From assembly GCF_004123145.1 (NCBI RefSeq), contig NZ_SDKC01000001.1, forward strand, positions 89,501-153,500: DNA of 64,000 nt, in the 5' to 3' direction. Of the stretch, positions 1-9,799 are shown in pieces. Source of the stretch: Blautia faecicola (GTDB lineage: Bacteria > Bacillota > Clostridia > Lachnospirales > Lachnospiraceae). The stretch's first letter is position 1, and each line of letters begins with the position of its first letter. The notes under the pieces were generated by a model, which searched no databases, had not been told where the DNA came from, and was given only the letters and a program-made list of their open reading frames with translations. The translations under genes and the position numbers were made by a program.

Positions 1-2
1 GG

Positions 3-1523
3 CTTATTTATGCAGTTCTGACGATTCTGATATTTTATTGTATGGATACGCCGAATATTTTCGGGCGTGCGGAGGCGGGGGATCATTTTCACGCTCACGC
101 GTATTATAACTCTGTATACAATGTATATCAGGGCTTGCCTTATACAGATACAATGACAAGTATCTATGGGCATTATGGGCTGTTATTTAAGATACCGATG
201 AAACTGGTGGGCGGAGATTTCCGGATGTTCGTGCTGATGATCACGGCACTTGGAACACTGGCACACGTCTGTGCATTTCTGGTGCTGGAACTGACGGTGG
301 AAAGCCGGATCCTCCGGGCACTTGGCGCAGTTGCCGCGGCATTTCCGGTGCTCGGGATGCGGGGCGGTTATTACTGGCAGGTGTGGCCGCATCGGATGAT
401 CTTTCCGATGATCCTTCTGTTGTATGCGGCGATTTTAATGAAAAAACAGTGGTGGAATGTGTGGACCGGTCTGACCGGATATCTGATCTGTCTGCTGGCG
501 ATCCTCTGGAACACGGAAACCGGCGTGATTCTTGCCGTGGCATGGATGGCGCTTTTTGTTTCCCGGTGTCTTACCGGGGGAGAATGGCGGATCGGTCTTC
601 TGATCCGAACCGTACCGGTACACGCGGTCTGTGTGGCTGCATCATTTTTCGGAGCCTATGGAATCGTGAATCTCTATAATCTGTCCAAACACAGTCCGGC
701 AAATACACTGGGAGAATTCCTGATTCCGTTATTGTCGGATTCTTATATGGTGGATATCCTGCATCTGGATCTGCCGATGTATCCGAGTGCCTATATGGGT
801 GTGATCGCGCTGTTTCTGATCGGGACAGCGATGGGCATCAGTACCTGGTTTTATGCGAAACAGAAAAATGACGGACAGGTGCAGCTGATCTTTTTCCTGA
901 GTATCAGTGCACTGGGAAGAATTACATATTACGTCAACCGACCATCCTACCATAACCTGGACTGCGTCAGCCTGTCGGCAGTGATCCTGCTGGCATATCT
1001 GGGGCAGAGGGGAATGACATTTGTTAAGAAAAGAAAATGGAAACACTGGGAAGAGATGGATCTGGCGGGAGTCGTGAACGGTACACTGGGACTTGCCTGC
1101 GCAGCTGCAGTGCTTGCCATGAGTACAGGAACGGTGCTGCAGTTTTCCCAGAACAGTAAGATCAAAGAAAATTATCATAATGTGGGCGAGCTGGAGGCAT
1201 TTGTACAGGAAATTGCAGAAGTGGTTCCGGAAAATACGCATGGTTTCGGGTTAAATGTGGCAGAAATCTACAGTCTGCTTCACTGGAATACCCAGTGCTT
1301 TACCATGGATTTCAGCGATATGGCGGTGATCCCGGAATCCTTACAGGAGTTACAGGAACAGCTGACAGAGGCGGATGCACCGTATGTATTTACCAGTCGG
1401 TCGTCACTGCCTATCTGGGAGCGGAATGATCCGGAGACTTACCAGTGGTTTAGTGAAACGTATGAGCTGGATCAGACCTTCCCGTACTATGAGGAAGAAT
1501 TCCAGTTTTACCGGAAGAAATAA
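3..1523 (+). CDS. Polytopic membrane protein, 5'-truncated by the window edge
   Basis: The frame is open to the first bases of the window and the residues before the first in-frame ATG (position 42) are hydrophobic, so the true start lies upstream and this is a partial gene. The visible part has many membrane segments over roughly residues 60-350, an early loop rich in His, Tyr and Asp (DHFHAHAYYNSVYNVYQGLP) and a soluble C-terminal tail of about 120 residues. This layout, and its position at the head of a surface-glycan locus, resembles GT-C-type glycosyltransferases or polymerase-like membrane proteins. I do not recognise a specific family and see no proven catalytic motif, so the function is inferred from context only. 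Confidence 0.75.
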   Translation, partial: LIYAVLTILIFYCMDTPNIFGRAEAGDHFHAHAYYNSVYNVYQGLPYTDTMTSIYGHYGLLFKIPMKLVGGDFRMFVLMITALGTLAHVCAFLVLELTVESRILRALGAVAAAFPVLGMRGGYYWQVWPHRMIFPMILLLYAAILMKKQWWNVWTGLTGYLICLLAILWNTETGVILAVAWMALFVSRCLTGGEWRIGLLIRTVPVHAVCVAASFFGAYGIVNLYNLSKHSPANTLGEFLIPLLSDSYMVDILHLDLPMYPSAYMGVIALFLIGTAMGISTWFYAKQKNDGQVQLIFFLSISALGRITYYVNRPSYHNLDCVSLSAVILLAYLGQRGMTFVKKRKWKHWEEMDLAGVVNGTLGLACAAAVLAMSTGTVLQFSQNSKIKENYHNVGELEAFVQEIAEVVPENTHGFGLNVAEIYSLLHWNTQCFTMDFSDMAVIPESLQELQEQLTEADAPYVFTSRSSLPIWERNDPETYQWFSETYELDQTFPYYEEEFQFYRKK

Positions 1524-1535
1524 AAAGGAAACGAA

Positions 1536-1768
1536 GTAACTATTCAGCAGCCATTATCCTGCGAGGTGTTTTGGCATATTTATGCCAAAATCCCGAGACA
1601 TACAAGCAAAAATGCCATCACCGAAGGTGATTTACGCAAGCAACGAGTCAAAGTCCGTGCTTGCACGGAACCTTGAGGAGTGCCGCGATAACGATAAAAA
1701 CTCGCAAAGCGTGTTTTTATCGTTTAAATGCATTTTTGCTCGTAACTGTGAAGGTACTGAATAGTTAC
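1536..1768. repeat. Composite palindromic repeat element, copy A
   Basis: This fills the 274-bp gap between two genes. It begins with GTAACTATTCAG and ends with the exact inverted copy CTGAATAGTTAC (12-bp terminal inverted repeats). Its right end (1742-1768) is the 27-nt palindromic unit that recurs at five other places. Positions 1583-1632 match the reverse complement of 49234-49283 at 49 of 50 bases, and 1639-1667 are identical over 29 nt to 40383-40411. Internal hairpins are visible at 1571-1590 (TTTTGGCATA/TATGCCAAAA) and 1691-1723. A 60-codon reading frame inside it has no ribosome binding site and is not called as a gene. Confidence 0.85.
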
Positions 1769-1797
1769 GAAACGAATATAAAAAAGGAGCAGAAAAC

Positions 1798-3135
1798 ATG
1801 TTTGAAGAAATGACAGAACAGCAGGCGAGAGAACAGATTCTGGAGATGACAAAGGAATACTGCGAAAAATATCACAATCAGAAAAAACCGTATGAAAAAG
1901 GAGACCGGATCCCGTATGCATCTCGTGTGTACGATGCGGATGAGATGGTAAATCTGGTAGATAGTTCTCTGGAATTCTGGCTGACTTCCGGTCGGTTTAC
2001 AAAAGAATTTGAATCGGAATTCGCAAAATATCTGGGAGTAAAATACTGTTCTTTAGTAAACTCCGGATCTTCTGCGAATCTGCTGGCGTTTATGGCGCTG
2101 ACTTCTCCGCTGTTAAAGGAGAGACAGATCCTGCCGGGAGACGAGGTGATCACAGTAGCAGCAGGCTTCCCGACCACCGTAGCACCGATGATCCAGTACG
2201 GCGCAGTGCCGGTATTTGTCGATGTGGCGATCCCGCAGTATAACATTGATCCGAACCTTCTGGAACAGGCGGTTTCGGAGAAGACAAAAGCGGTGATGCT
2301 GGCACATACCCTGGGTAATCCTTTTGATCTGAAAGCGGTAAAAGATTTCTGTGACCGTCACAATCTGTGGCTGATCGAGGATAACTGCGATGCGCTGGGT
2401 TCCCGTTATACGATCGACGGAGAGAGCAGACTGACCGGAACGATCGGAGATATCGGAACCTCCAGCTTTTATCCGCCACATCATATGACAATGGGAGAAG
2501 GCGGAGCCGTCTATACAAAGAATCCGCTGCTTCATAAGATCGTGCGTTCTTTCCGTGACTGGGGAAGAGACTGCGTGTGCGCACCGGGACAGGATAACCT
2601 GTGTGGTCACCGGTTCGACCGCCAGTATGGAGAACTGCCATTAGGATACGATCATAAATATGTGTACTCTCATTTTGGATACAACCTGAAAGCAACGGAT
2701 ATGCAGGCAGCTGTGGGATGTGCCCAGCTGCGCAAGTTCCCGTCCTTTGTAGAACGCAGAATTCATAACTTTAACTATCTGAAAGAAGCATTAAAAGGAA
2801 CCGAAGACAAACTGATCCTGCCGGAGGCATGTGAGAATTCTGAACCGAGCTGGTTTGGTTTTCTGATCACCTGCCGGGAAGGTGTGGACAGAAATCAGCT
2901 GGTACAAAAGATCGAGGAAAAAGGCGTACAGACCCGTATGCTCTTTGCCGGAAACCTGATCAAACATCCGTGCTTTGACCGGATGCGTGCGACAGGAAAA
3001 GGCTACCGTGTGGCAGGAAGTCTGGAAAATACAGACCGGATCATGACAGATACGTTCTGGATCGGTGTGTATCCGGGAATGACAGATGCGATGCTGGATG
3101 CCATGGCAGATGCGATCAAAGAAGCGCTTGTATAA
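1798..3135 (+). CDS. rfbH: RfbH-type CDP-4-keto-6-deoxyglucose 3-dehydrase
   Basis: A DegT/DnrJ/EryC1-fold enzyme of 445 residues. At the position of the usual PLP lysine (SFxxxK) it has His228 in [14 protein letters not shown], the hallmark of the PMP-dependent E1 3-dehydrases (RfbH, AscC/DdhC) that remove the C3 hydroxyl of CDP-4-keto-6-deoxy-D-glucose. A Cys cluster for the [2Fe-2S] centre follows ([16 protein letters not shown]). The ribosome binding site AAGGAG precedes the ATG by eight bases. It starts the dense part of the glycan operon. In known pathways a reductase (E3) completes the reaction; none is visible in this window, nor are RfbF/RfbG, so the CDP-sugar precursor genes must be upstream or elsewhere. 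Confidence 0.92.
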   Translation: MFEEMTEQQAREQILEMTKEYCEKYHNQKKPYEKGDRIPYASRVYDADEMVNLVDSSLEFWLTSGRFTKEFESEFAKYLGVKYCSLVNSGSSANLLAFMALTSPLLKERQILPGDEVITVAAGFPTTVAPMIQYGAVPVFVDVAIPQYNIDPNLLEQAVSEKTKAVMLAHTLGNPFDLKAVKDFCDRHNLWLIEDNCDALGSRYTIDGESRLTGTIGDIGTSSFYPPHHMTMGEGGAVYTKNPLLHKIVRSFRDWGRDCVCAPGQDNLCGHRFDRQYGELPLGYDHKYVYSHFGYNLKATDMQAAVGCAQLRKFPSFVERRIHNFNYLKEALKGTEDKLILPEACENSEPSWFGFLITCREGVDRNQLVQKIEEKGVQTRMLFAGNLIKHPCFDRMRATGKGYRVAGSLENTDRIMTDTFWIGVYPGMTDAMLDAMADAIKEALV

Positions 3136-3150
3136 CAGGAAGGAAGAACA

Positions 3151-4479
3151 ATGATACTGGACGAAAAACTCAGATGGTTTGGTTTCTGGCTGCTGGATGC
3201 CTTAAAAGGGAAAAAGGTAAGGACATATTATGACCAGATCCGGCGGGCATGGAAAGAAGGAACATCGATCGCAGAAACCGAAGAGCGGATTCGGGCGCTG
3301 ATTGCCCATGCGGTGGAGACAACCGAATTCTATAAGAACTATCCGGCAGACAGCGCGCTGACAGATTTGCCGGTCGTCAATAAAGATACGTTCCGGCAAA
3401 ACTATGACCGGTTTCTTTCAAAAACATACAAAGATGTACCGGATAACCGGGTGATGTGTACGAGCGGTTCCACCGGAACGCCGCTTCGGATGATCCAGAA
3501 CCGGGATAAGATCCGCCACAATACGGCGGGCGGGATTTTCCTGGGAGCGGCAGCCGGATATTATATCGGTATGAAAGAGGCTTTTATCCGTGTGTGGGTC
3601 AATAACGTAAAGAAAAGCAAATTTCAGCTGTTACAGGAAAATCTGATCATGATGGACAGCTCCCGGATGGATGCGCAGGCACTCGAGGAGATGTTCCAGG
3701 TGATCGAGAAGAAAAAAGTAAAATGTCTGGTCGGCTATTCATCGGCACTGGGGGAACTGAGCAATTATATTCAGAAAACAGGAAAAGATTGTAGCCGCTG
3801 CAAGGTGAGAGCGATCATTCCGATTTCTGAGACGATGCCGGAACCGGTGCGCCGGACACTGGAAAAACAGTTTGACTGCCCGGTACGTGCCTGGTATTCC
3901 AATGAAGAAAACGGAATTATGGGATTGCAGAATGAAGATAATGAGGGGTACCGGATCGACACAGAAACGTATTATTATGAAATTCTGAAGATGGATTCCG
4001 ATGAACCGGCAGAGCCGGGAGAACTTGGAAGAATCGTGATCACAGATCTGTTTAATTATGCGTTTCCGATTCTCCGCTACGATAACGGGGATACGGCGGT
4101 GGCAACCAGAAAAGAGAAAAACGGCAGATACAAGCTGTATCTGGATGAACTTTACGGACGGCGCAGCGATCTGATCTACGACTGCGAGGGAAAAGCGGTA
4201 ACGCCGTATATCATCACCAACAATCTGTGGGATATCGAAGGGGTAAAACAGTACCGTTTTATCCAGGAAGATGTGAAGGATTATACGATCTGGTTAAACG
4301 GAGATCCGCAGAAGATGAATCAGGAGGAGATCCTCGGACGGATCCGCCCGTATCTGGGGGAAGAAGCCAGAATCAAAGTAGAACTGGTGGACGAGATCCC
4401 GGTGCTTGCTTCCGGAAAGCGCAAATACATAGAAAACCGGTGCGAGAAATACAAAAATCAGACCGGTTTCTGCGGATAA
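3151..4479 (+). CDS. PaaK/CapK-like adenylate-forming enzyme, copy 1
   Basis: A 442-residue member of the phenylacetate-CoA ligase/CapK branch of the ANL (adenylate-forming) superfamily. The phosphate-binding loop TSGSTGTP lies at residues 104-111, and the later motif GELGRIVITDLFNYAFPILRYD with GD (ADP-ribose-binding core) is intact. A C-terminal subdomain ends with a conserved SGK lysine. PaaK-like proteins of this kind are frequent in capsule and O-antigen loci, where the real substrate is unknown; CoA ligation of phenylacetate is not implied. It starts 15 bp after rfbH and is followed 23 bp later by a flippase. It is a paralogue of the gene at 5728. Confidence 0.88.
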   Translation: MILDEKLRWFGFWLLDALKGKKVRTYYDQIRRAWKEGTSIAETEERIRALIAHAVETTEFYKNYPADSALTDLPVVNKDTFRQNYDRFLSKTYKDVPDNRVMCTSGSTGTPLRMIQNRDKIRHNTAGGIFLGAAAGYYIGMKEAFIRVWVNNVKKSKFQLLQENLIMMDSSRMDAQALEEMFQVIEKKKVKCLVGYSSALGELSNYIQKTGKDCSRCKVRAIIPISETMPEPVRRTLEKQFDCPVRAWYSNEENGIMGLQNEDNEGYRIDTETYYYEILKMDSDEPAEPGELGRIVITDLFNYAFPILRYDNGDTAVATRKEKNGRYKLYLDELYGRRSDLIYDCEGKAVTPYIITNNLWDIEGVKQYRFIQEDVKDYTIWLNGDPQKMNQEEILGRIRPYLGEEARIKVELVDEIPVLASGKRKYIENRCEKYKNQTGFCG

Positions 4480-4502
4480 GAATGAAGTGACAGGAGAAAC
4501 AG

Positions 4503-5723
4503 GTGGAAAAGAAAGAACAGAAAGAACAGAAAAAACGGATCGCTGCTAACACCCTGTATACGATGGGCGGGCTGATCTTTATGAACGGCGTTTTGCAGCT
4601 GATCGTCACGCCGCTGCTCAACCGCTATATGGGAGCAAAGCAGCTGGGAGAACTTTTGTATATTACAGGACTGGTGGCGATCATCTGTCCGTCCATCGGG
4701 CAGGCGTTGAATACGAGCCGTCTGGTGGTGCGAAGATCATATGAGGTAACCAATGGAGACTACGACTGGATCCTGTTGCTGTTCGGTGTACTGGGAAGCG
4801 GTGTGGCACTTTTTATGTCAAGGGATAGTATCAGCGGGATCCCTGTGGGAATCGGGGTATTTGCCCTGTTTCTGCTGACGGTTTTCCGGTACTACGGGGA
4901 TGTGGAATACCGGCTGAATCTGAATTATCAGAGGTATTTTATTTATTATCTGCTGATCGGTGTCGGATATCTTGCGGGATTTGTGATTTACCGTATCACG
5001 GATCAGTGGCTGTGGATCTATCTGGTCGGTGAGGCGGCTGCACTCGGTTATGTGGCAGTTACCGGATCCGTATTTCATAAGTTTTTTCAGCGGAGTGACC
5101 ATTTTTCCGTGGCGCTGGAGCGCGGATTTTTCCTGACGCTGTCGTATCTGATCACGAATACCACGATGAACATGGACCGTCTGGTGATCAAGCAGATCCT
5201 CGGAAACGAACAGGTGACGATCTACTATGTGGTTTCCCTGATCGGAAAGACTCTGGTGCTTCTGATCGCACCGATCAACACGATCGTGATCTCCTATCTG
5301 ACCAAACGCAAGGAACTGTTAAACCGGAATCAGTTTGGAAAGGCAGTGCTTGTAGGAGGCGGTGTGGCAGGTGTCTTTTTCCTGGGCTGTCAGGTGGGAA
5401 CACCGCTGTTTGTCTGGCTGTTTTACCATGACCTGTTTCCGTCCATCAAAGGACTGGTCACGGTGGTCAATCTGGCACAGGTGCTGGGATTGTTTTCCGC
5501 ATTTTTATTTATACTTGTTTTAACATTTACGGATGAAAAATGGCAGCTGTGGATACAGCTTGCACATTTTGTGATTCTGCTGACCACATCGGTGCTGGCA
5601 GCAAAAAATTATGGGATGATCGGATTTGCCTGGGCATGCCTGGGAGCAAATACGCTTCGGGTTGTGGCAGTGATCGCACTGGGGATCTGGAAGGCAAAAC
5701 CGGAGAAGAAAGAAGGAGAATGA
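4503..5723 (+). CDS. Wzx-like polysaccharide flippase (MATE/MOP superfamily)
   Basis: The 406-residue product starts with a charged Lys/Glu-rich N-terminus followed by about 11-12 membrane segments, the pattern of oligosaccharide flippases. The opening of the membrane domain (AANTLYTMGGLIFMNGVLQLIVTPLLNRYMG) matches the usual Wzx start. The start codon is GTG at 4503, preceded by CAGGAG. The gene lies between two PaaK-like ligase genes in the same operon. Its probable role is to flip a lipid-linked glycan unit assembled by the neighbouring transferases. Assignment to transport of this particular glycan is inference from context. Confidence 0.85.
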   Translation: MEKKEQKEQKKRIAANTLYTMGGLIFMNGVLQLIVTPLLNRYMGAKQLGELLYITGLVAIICPSIGQALNTSRLVVRRSYEVTNGDYDWILLLFGVLGSGVALFMSRDSISGIPVGIGVFALFLLTVFRYYGDVEYRLNLNYQRYFIYYLLIGVGYLAGFVIYRITDQWLWIYLVGEAAALGYVAVTGSVFHKFFQRSDHFSVALERGFFLTLSYLITNTTMNMDRLVIKQILGNEQVTIYYVVSLIGKTLVLLIAPINTIVISYLTKRKELLNRNQFGKAVLVGGGVAGVFFLGCQVGTPLFVWLFYHDLFPSIKGLVTVVNLAQVLGLFSAFLFILVLTFTDEKWQLWIQLAHFVILLTTSVLAAKNYGMIGFAWACLGANTLRVVAVIALGIWKAKPEKKEGE

Positions 5724-5727
5724 AAAG

Positions 5728-7044
5728 ATGCAGACAGGTGAAGTTCTTAGAAGAGTGGTGTTCAATCTTCTGGATGCTGCAAAAGGCGGTAAGCTGAAAA
5801 AATTAAAAGAAGTCAATAAAAGAGAGATCGCGGAAGGTGTGACACCGGAATATATGGAGCGGAGGATCGATCTGCTTCTGGACTATGTAAAAAACCATTC
5901 TCCGTATTATAAAAAACATCCGGAATGGACAAAACTGGAAGATTTCCCGGTGATGACCAAGGGAGATTTTCTTGAGCATTATGAGGAAGTGCTGGTGGAG
6001 AACAGCAAAGAACAGGGTAATCTGTACCGGCTGAGTACCAGTGGTTCTACCGGAACGCCATTTACCGTTCTGTGTGACGGTGACAAGATGAACCGGGTCA
6101 ATATGAACTTTATTTCCTGTATGGAACTGAACGGTTTCCGTCTGGGAATGAAGCGTGGGGAATTCCGCGCGTGGATAAAGGGGAAAAATACCATAAGTAT
6201 GTGGAAATCTTTCAAAAATAATCTGGTCATGGTGGATATCTCCAACATGGGAGATGATTCTCTGGAAAAGATCTGTAAAGATATCGAGAAAAAGAAGATC
6301 CAGGTGCTGGTGACGTATTCGAGTGCACTGACCGCACTGACCGGCTATATCAAGCGGACGGGAAGAGATATCAGCAAATGGAAGGTAGAGATGGTATTTT
6401 CCATGGGAGAGGCGCTGCCGGATGCGACATATGAACTGACAAAAGAGATCTTCGGATTCTCTCCGGTGCGCTCTTACGGAAATAACGAAAACGGATTTAT
6501 CGCGATCCAGCTGGGAGAGGATAAGGAATACACGATCGACCTGTATAACTTCTACCCGGAAGTGCTGAAGATGAACAGTGACGAACCGGCAGCTCCGGGA
6601 GAACTGGGACGGCTGGTTGTTACGGATTATTATAACAAAACGTTCCCGATGGTGCGTTACGATACCGGAGATACGGGTATCATGCGGATGTATCAGGATG
6701 AAAAAGGACGGATGCATGGAAAATACGTGGAGATCTACGGCCGCCGCGGTTCTCTGATGTATAATTGTATGGGCGAGCCGCTGTCGATCCATGTATTTAT
6801 GAACACGCTGTTAAAGTTTGAGGGTGTGGTCTATCAGGCAAAATGCATCCAGTGGGGACAGAAAGAATATGAACTGCTGGTCAACGCAGACCGGAAAAAA
6901 CTGGTGGAAGAGGATCTGATCGCTGCCTACCGGCATTATCTGGGTGAGGAAGCGGACATCCGGATCACTTATGTGGATGAGATTCCGATCCAGGCTTCCG
7001 GAAAATTCATGGTCTGCGAGAATAAATGGGATGGAAGGAAGTAG
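5728..7044 (+). CDS. PaaK/CapK-like adenylate-forming enzyme, copy 2
   Basis: A 438-residue paralogue of the gene at 3151. It shares STSGSTGTPF (residues 103-112), PGELGRLVVTDYYNKTFP followed by MVRYDTGDTG, and a C-terminal SGK motif. It begins four bases after the flippase stop codon with a purine-rich ribosome binding site (AAGAAGGAG) inside the flippase end. Two such ligases on both sides of a flippase suggest that the glycan carries two different acyl-type decorations, or that one activates an acid and the other transfers it; this is inference. True substrates cannot be read from the sequence. Confidence 0.87.
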   Translation: MQTGEVLRRVVFNLLDAAKGGKLKKLKEVNKREIAEGVTPEYMERRIDLLLDYVKNHSPYYKKHPEWTKLEDFPVMTKGDFLEHYEEVLVENSKEQGNLYRLSTSGSTGTPFTVLCDGDKMNRVNMNFISCMELNGFRLGMKRGEFRAWIKGKNTISMWKSFKNNLVMVDISNMGDDSLEKICKDIEKKKIQVLVTYSSALTALTGYIKRTGRDISKWKVEMVFSMGEALPDATYELTKEIFGFSPVRSYGNNENGFIAIQLGEDKEYTIDLYNFYPEVLKMNSDEPAAPGELGRLVVTDYYNKTFPMVRYDTGDTGIMRMYQDEKGRMHGKYVEIYGRRGSLMYNCMGEPLSIHVFMNTLLKFEGVVYQAKCIQWGQKEYELLVNADRKKLVEEDLIAAYRHYLGEEADIRITYVDEIPIQASGKFMVCENKWDGRK

Positions 7045-7049
7045 AGGAT

Positions 7050-8888
7050 ATGAAGCAGAAAGTGTCTGATTATATTGCGGATCGTCTGGCACAGGAAAGG
7101 ATCAGCCAGGTATTTACCGTGACGGGCGGCGGCGCGATGCATCTGAACGATTCGCTTGGACATCATCCGGGACTGTCCTGTCTCTATCATCATCATGAAC
7201 AGGCAGCAGCGATGGCGGCAGAAGCCTATGCGAGAGTAGATAACCGGATGGCGGCGGTCTGCGTGACTTCCGGTCCGGGTGCGACGAATGCCATTACGGG
7301 GGTCTTGTGTGCGTGGATGGATTCCATCCCGATGCTTGTCCTGTCCGGACAGGTGCGATACGATACCACGGTGCGTCACAGCGGCTTAAAGATCCGCACG
7401 ATGGGTGTGCAGGAATATGACATCACGCCGTCCGTAGAACCCATGACAAAATATGCCGTCATGGTGACGGATCCGCTTACGATCCGGTATCATCTGGAGC
7501 GGGCGATCTATCTGGCCAAAACGGGTCGTCCGGGACCGTGCTGGCTGGATCTTCCGTTGAATGTACAGAGTGCGGTCGTGGAAACCGATGATCTGAAAGC
7601 GTATGATCCGAGCGAGGATGCAAAAGAACTTCCGGCTCCGGTAAGCGAGGAGACGGTGAAACAAATTCTGGAAAAACTGAAACTGGCATCCCAGCCTCTG
7701 ATTTTTGCCGGTCACGGGATCCGGCTGGCAGGAGCCTATGATGAATTTCAGCATCTGGTGGAACTTCTCGGAATCCCGGTGGTGACGGGGATGAGCAGTA
7801 TCGATCTGATGGAGTCCGCACATCCGCTGTATGTGGGAAGAAACGGAGGAACGGGAAACCGTCCGGGAAACTTTGCCGTGCAGACCTGTGATGTGTTATT
7901 TTCCATCGGAAGCAGACAGAGCTTTTTGCAGACCGGATTTGCCTATGAAAAATGGGCGGCACATGCCTATACGATCCTCAATGATATCGACGGGGAGGAA
8001 CTGAAAAAAGAGACACTTCATGTGGATCTTCCGGTGGCAGCGGATGCAAAAGAACTGATCACGAGCTGCATCCGGGTACTGGAAGCGGCGGGCTGTGATC
8101 GTGCACACCCGTGGTTTGCAGATGGAAAAACATCCTGGAGAGAGAAATGCCGTCACTGGAAAGAAAAATATCCGGTGGTAACAAAAGAAAAATATAAAGA
8201 GCTGGAACCGGGACGGACGAATATCTATGCATTTTATGACAGCCTGTCAAAAGTGCTCCCGGAAGGGGAACAGATCCTGGTCAGTGTGGGAACCTCCCGT
8301 GTGGCGGGAAGTCAGGCAATCTATCTGAAAAAAGATCAGAGATTTTATACCAATGCCGTGACCGCATCGATGGGTTACGGGCTTCCGGCGGCGATCGGCG
8401 TGTGTATCGGTTCCGGAAAAAAAGAAGTGATCTGTGTGAACGGGGAAGGATGCATGCAGATGAATCTGCAGGAGCTGCAGACCATCCGGCATCATAATCT
8501 GCCGATCCGGATCTTTGTGATCAATAACGAGGGATATCATTCCATCCGCCAGACGCAGACGGCTTATTTCGGCGGTCATCTGGTAGGTGTGGGCGAGGAG
8601 AGCGGGGATCTCAGTTTCCCGGATCTTTCCAGGCTGGCACCGGCGTATGGATTTACTTATAAAGAATGTAGAAACAGTGCGACACTCGAAGAAGATCTGC
8701 GGATGGTCATGGAAGCTCCGGCACCGGTGATCTGTCAGGTCTTTGTGTCGAAACTTCAGAAGACGGAACCGAAACTGGCGTCCAGACAGCTTCCGGACGG
8801 AACCATGGTGTCGGCATCCCTGGAAGATATGTATCCGTTTCTTTCGAGAGAAGAGATGGAGGAGGAAGGCGTATTATGGAAAGAGTGA
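7050..8888 (+). CDS. TPP-dependent acetolactate synthase-like enzyme (possible YerE-type)
   Basis: A 612-residue three-domain thiamine diphosphate enzyme. The N-terminal PYR domain carries the catalytic glutamate in HHHEQAAAMAAEAYAR (Glu50), and the C-terminal PP domain has the cofactor motif NGEG...NN at about residues 467-495. I chose the ATG at 7050, eight codons inside the longest frame, because GTAGAGG sits just before it and it lies after the preceding stop (7042-7044). Annotators would call it acetolactate synthase large subunit, but it sits beside RfbH and an SDR with no ilvN or other ilv genes. A relative, YerE, adds a two-carbon unit from pyruvate to C4 of CDP-3,6-dideoxy-4-ketohexose. 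That role is inferred here. Confidence 0.85.
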   Translation: MKQKVSDYIADRLAQERISQVFTVTGGGAMHLNDSLGHHPGLSCLYHHHEQAAAMAAEAYARVDNRMAAVCVTSGPGATNAITGVLCAWMDSIPMLVLSGQVRYDTTVRHSGLKIRTMGVQEYDITPSVEPMTKYAVMVTDPLTIRYHLERAIYLAKTGRPGPCWLDLPLNVQSAVVETDDLKAYDPSEDAKELPAPVSEETVKQILEKLKLASQPLIFAGHGIRLAGAYDEFQHLVELLGIPVVTGMSSIDLMESAHPLYVGRNGGTGNRPGNFAVQTCDVLFSIGSRQSFLQTGFAYEKWAAHAYTILNDIDGEELKKETLHVDLPVAADAKELITSCIRVLEAAGCDRAHPWFADGKTSWREKCRHWKEKYPVVTKEKYKELEPGRTNIYAFYDSLSKVLPEGEQILVSVGTSRVAGSQAIYLKKDQRFYTNAVTASMGYGLPAAIGVCIGSGKKEVICVNGEGCMQMNLQELQTIRHHNLPIRIFVINNEGYHSIRQTQTAYFGGHLVGVGEESGDLSFPDLSRLAPAYGFTYKECRNSATLEEDLRMVMEAPAPVICQVFVSKLQKTEPKLASRQLPDGTMVSASLEDMYPFLSREEMEEEGVLWKE

Positions 8889-9799
8889 TCGTGACAGGAG
8901 CGACCAGTATGATCGGGGAAGCGCTCATTGAGGAGTGCCTGAAACACGGAATCTCTGTGTGCGCGGTGATCCGGAAGGATACGGCAAGGAAAGACCGTCT
9001 GCCGGAAGATCCGCATCTGGAACTGGTGGAATGTAGTCTGGAAGAACTGGAAACGCTGCCGGAAAAAGTAAACGGAACCTTTGATACGTTCTACCATATC
9101 GCCTGGGGTTATACCGGTGCGGCGAGAAATAAAAGTGTCCGGCTGCAGAGCAAAAATATCGACTATACGCTGGAGGCGGTGGAGGCAGCTGCAAAGCTTG
9201 GATGCAGACGGTTTATCGGAGCGGGTTCTCAGGCGGAATACGGACCGCTGGATCTGGAAAAAATCGGTCCGGATGCGCCGGAACATCCGACAACCGCTTA
9301 CGGAACAAGCAAACTGGCAGCGGGAAAACTCTCAAAACTCCTGTGTAAGGAGCTTGGAATGGAATGGATCTGGCCGCGGATCTTCAGCGTATATGGAATC
9401 TATGATAAAGAGAGCACAATGGTGATGACTGCGCTGCGGCAGTTCCTTGCAGGAGAAGAGACCGCATTTACCCCGGGAGAACAGGAGTGGGACTATCTGT
9501 ACAGCAGGGACGCAGGAAATGCATTTTATCTGATCGGGGAAAAAGGAAAAGATGGTTCGATCTACTGTGTGGGAAGCGGAAAAGCAAAACCGCTTCGCGA
9601 ATACATTTACCAGATCCGGGATACGGCGGCTCCGGACGCTACACCGGGGATCGGTAAAAAAGCATACGGTACACAGCCGGTCATGCATCTGTGTGCGGAC
9701 ATATCGAGTCTGAAAAACGATACCGGTTTTGAGCCGGCGTATGAATTTTCCAGCGGGATCCGGGAGATGATCCGCTGGATGAAGGAGAGAGACAAATGA
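8876..9799 (+). CDS. NAD(P)-dependent sugar epimerase/reductase (extended SDR)
   Basis: The 307-residue product opens with a Rossmann motif VTGATSMIG and has the catalytic Ser118 and Y142xxxK146 (YGTSK) of extended short-chain dehydrogenases. It overlaps the TPP enzyme gene by 13 bases, with GGAGGAAGG before its ATG, so the two are translationally coupled. By context it could reduce the ketone left on the CDP-sugar after the RfbH and TPP-enzyme steps (a YerF-like job), or be a CDP-sugar 2-epimerase or 4-reductase (paratose synthase-like). The sequence alone does not separate these. Confidence 0.87.
   Translation: MERVIVTGATSMIGEALIEECLKHGISVCAVIRKDTARKDRLPEDPHLELVECSLEELETLPEKVNGTFDTFYHIAWGYTGAARNKSVRLQSKNIDYTLEAVEAAAKLGCRRFIGAGSQAEYGPLDLEKIGPDAPEHPTTAYGTSKLAAGKLSKLLCKELGMEWIWPRIFSVYGIYDKESTMVMTALRQFLAGEETAFTPGEQEWDYLYSRDAGNAFYLIGEKGKDGSIYCVGSGKAKPLREYIYQIRDTAAPDATPGIGKKAYGTQPVMHLCADISSLKNDTGFEPAYEFSSGIREMIRWMKERDK

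Noticed and set aside
1582-1764. 60-codon plus-strand open frame
   Set aside because: It lies wholly within repeat copy A, has no ribosome binding site and its sequence follows repeat blocks.
5803-6792. 329-codon minus-strand frame
   Set aside because: Antisense to the second PaaK-like gene, no start signals or family motifs.
7026-8888. Biosynthetic acetolactate synthase (ilvB)
   Set aside because: No ilvN or ilv neighbours; operon context is nucleotide-sugar metabolism. Kept as a YerE-like candidate.
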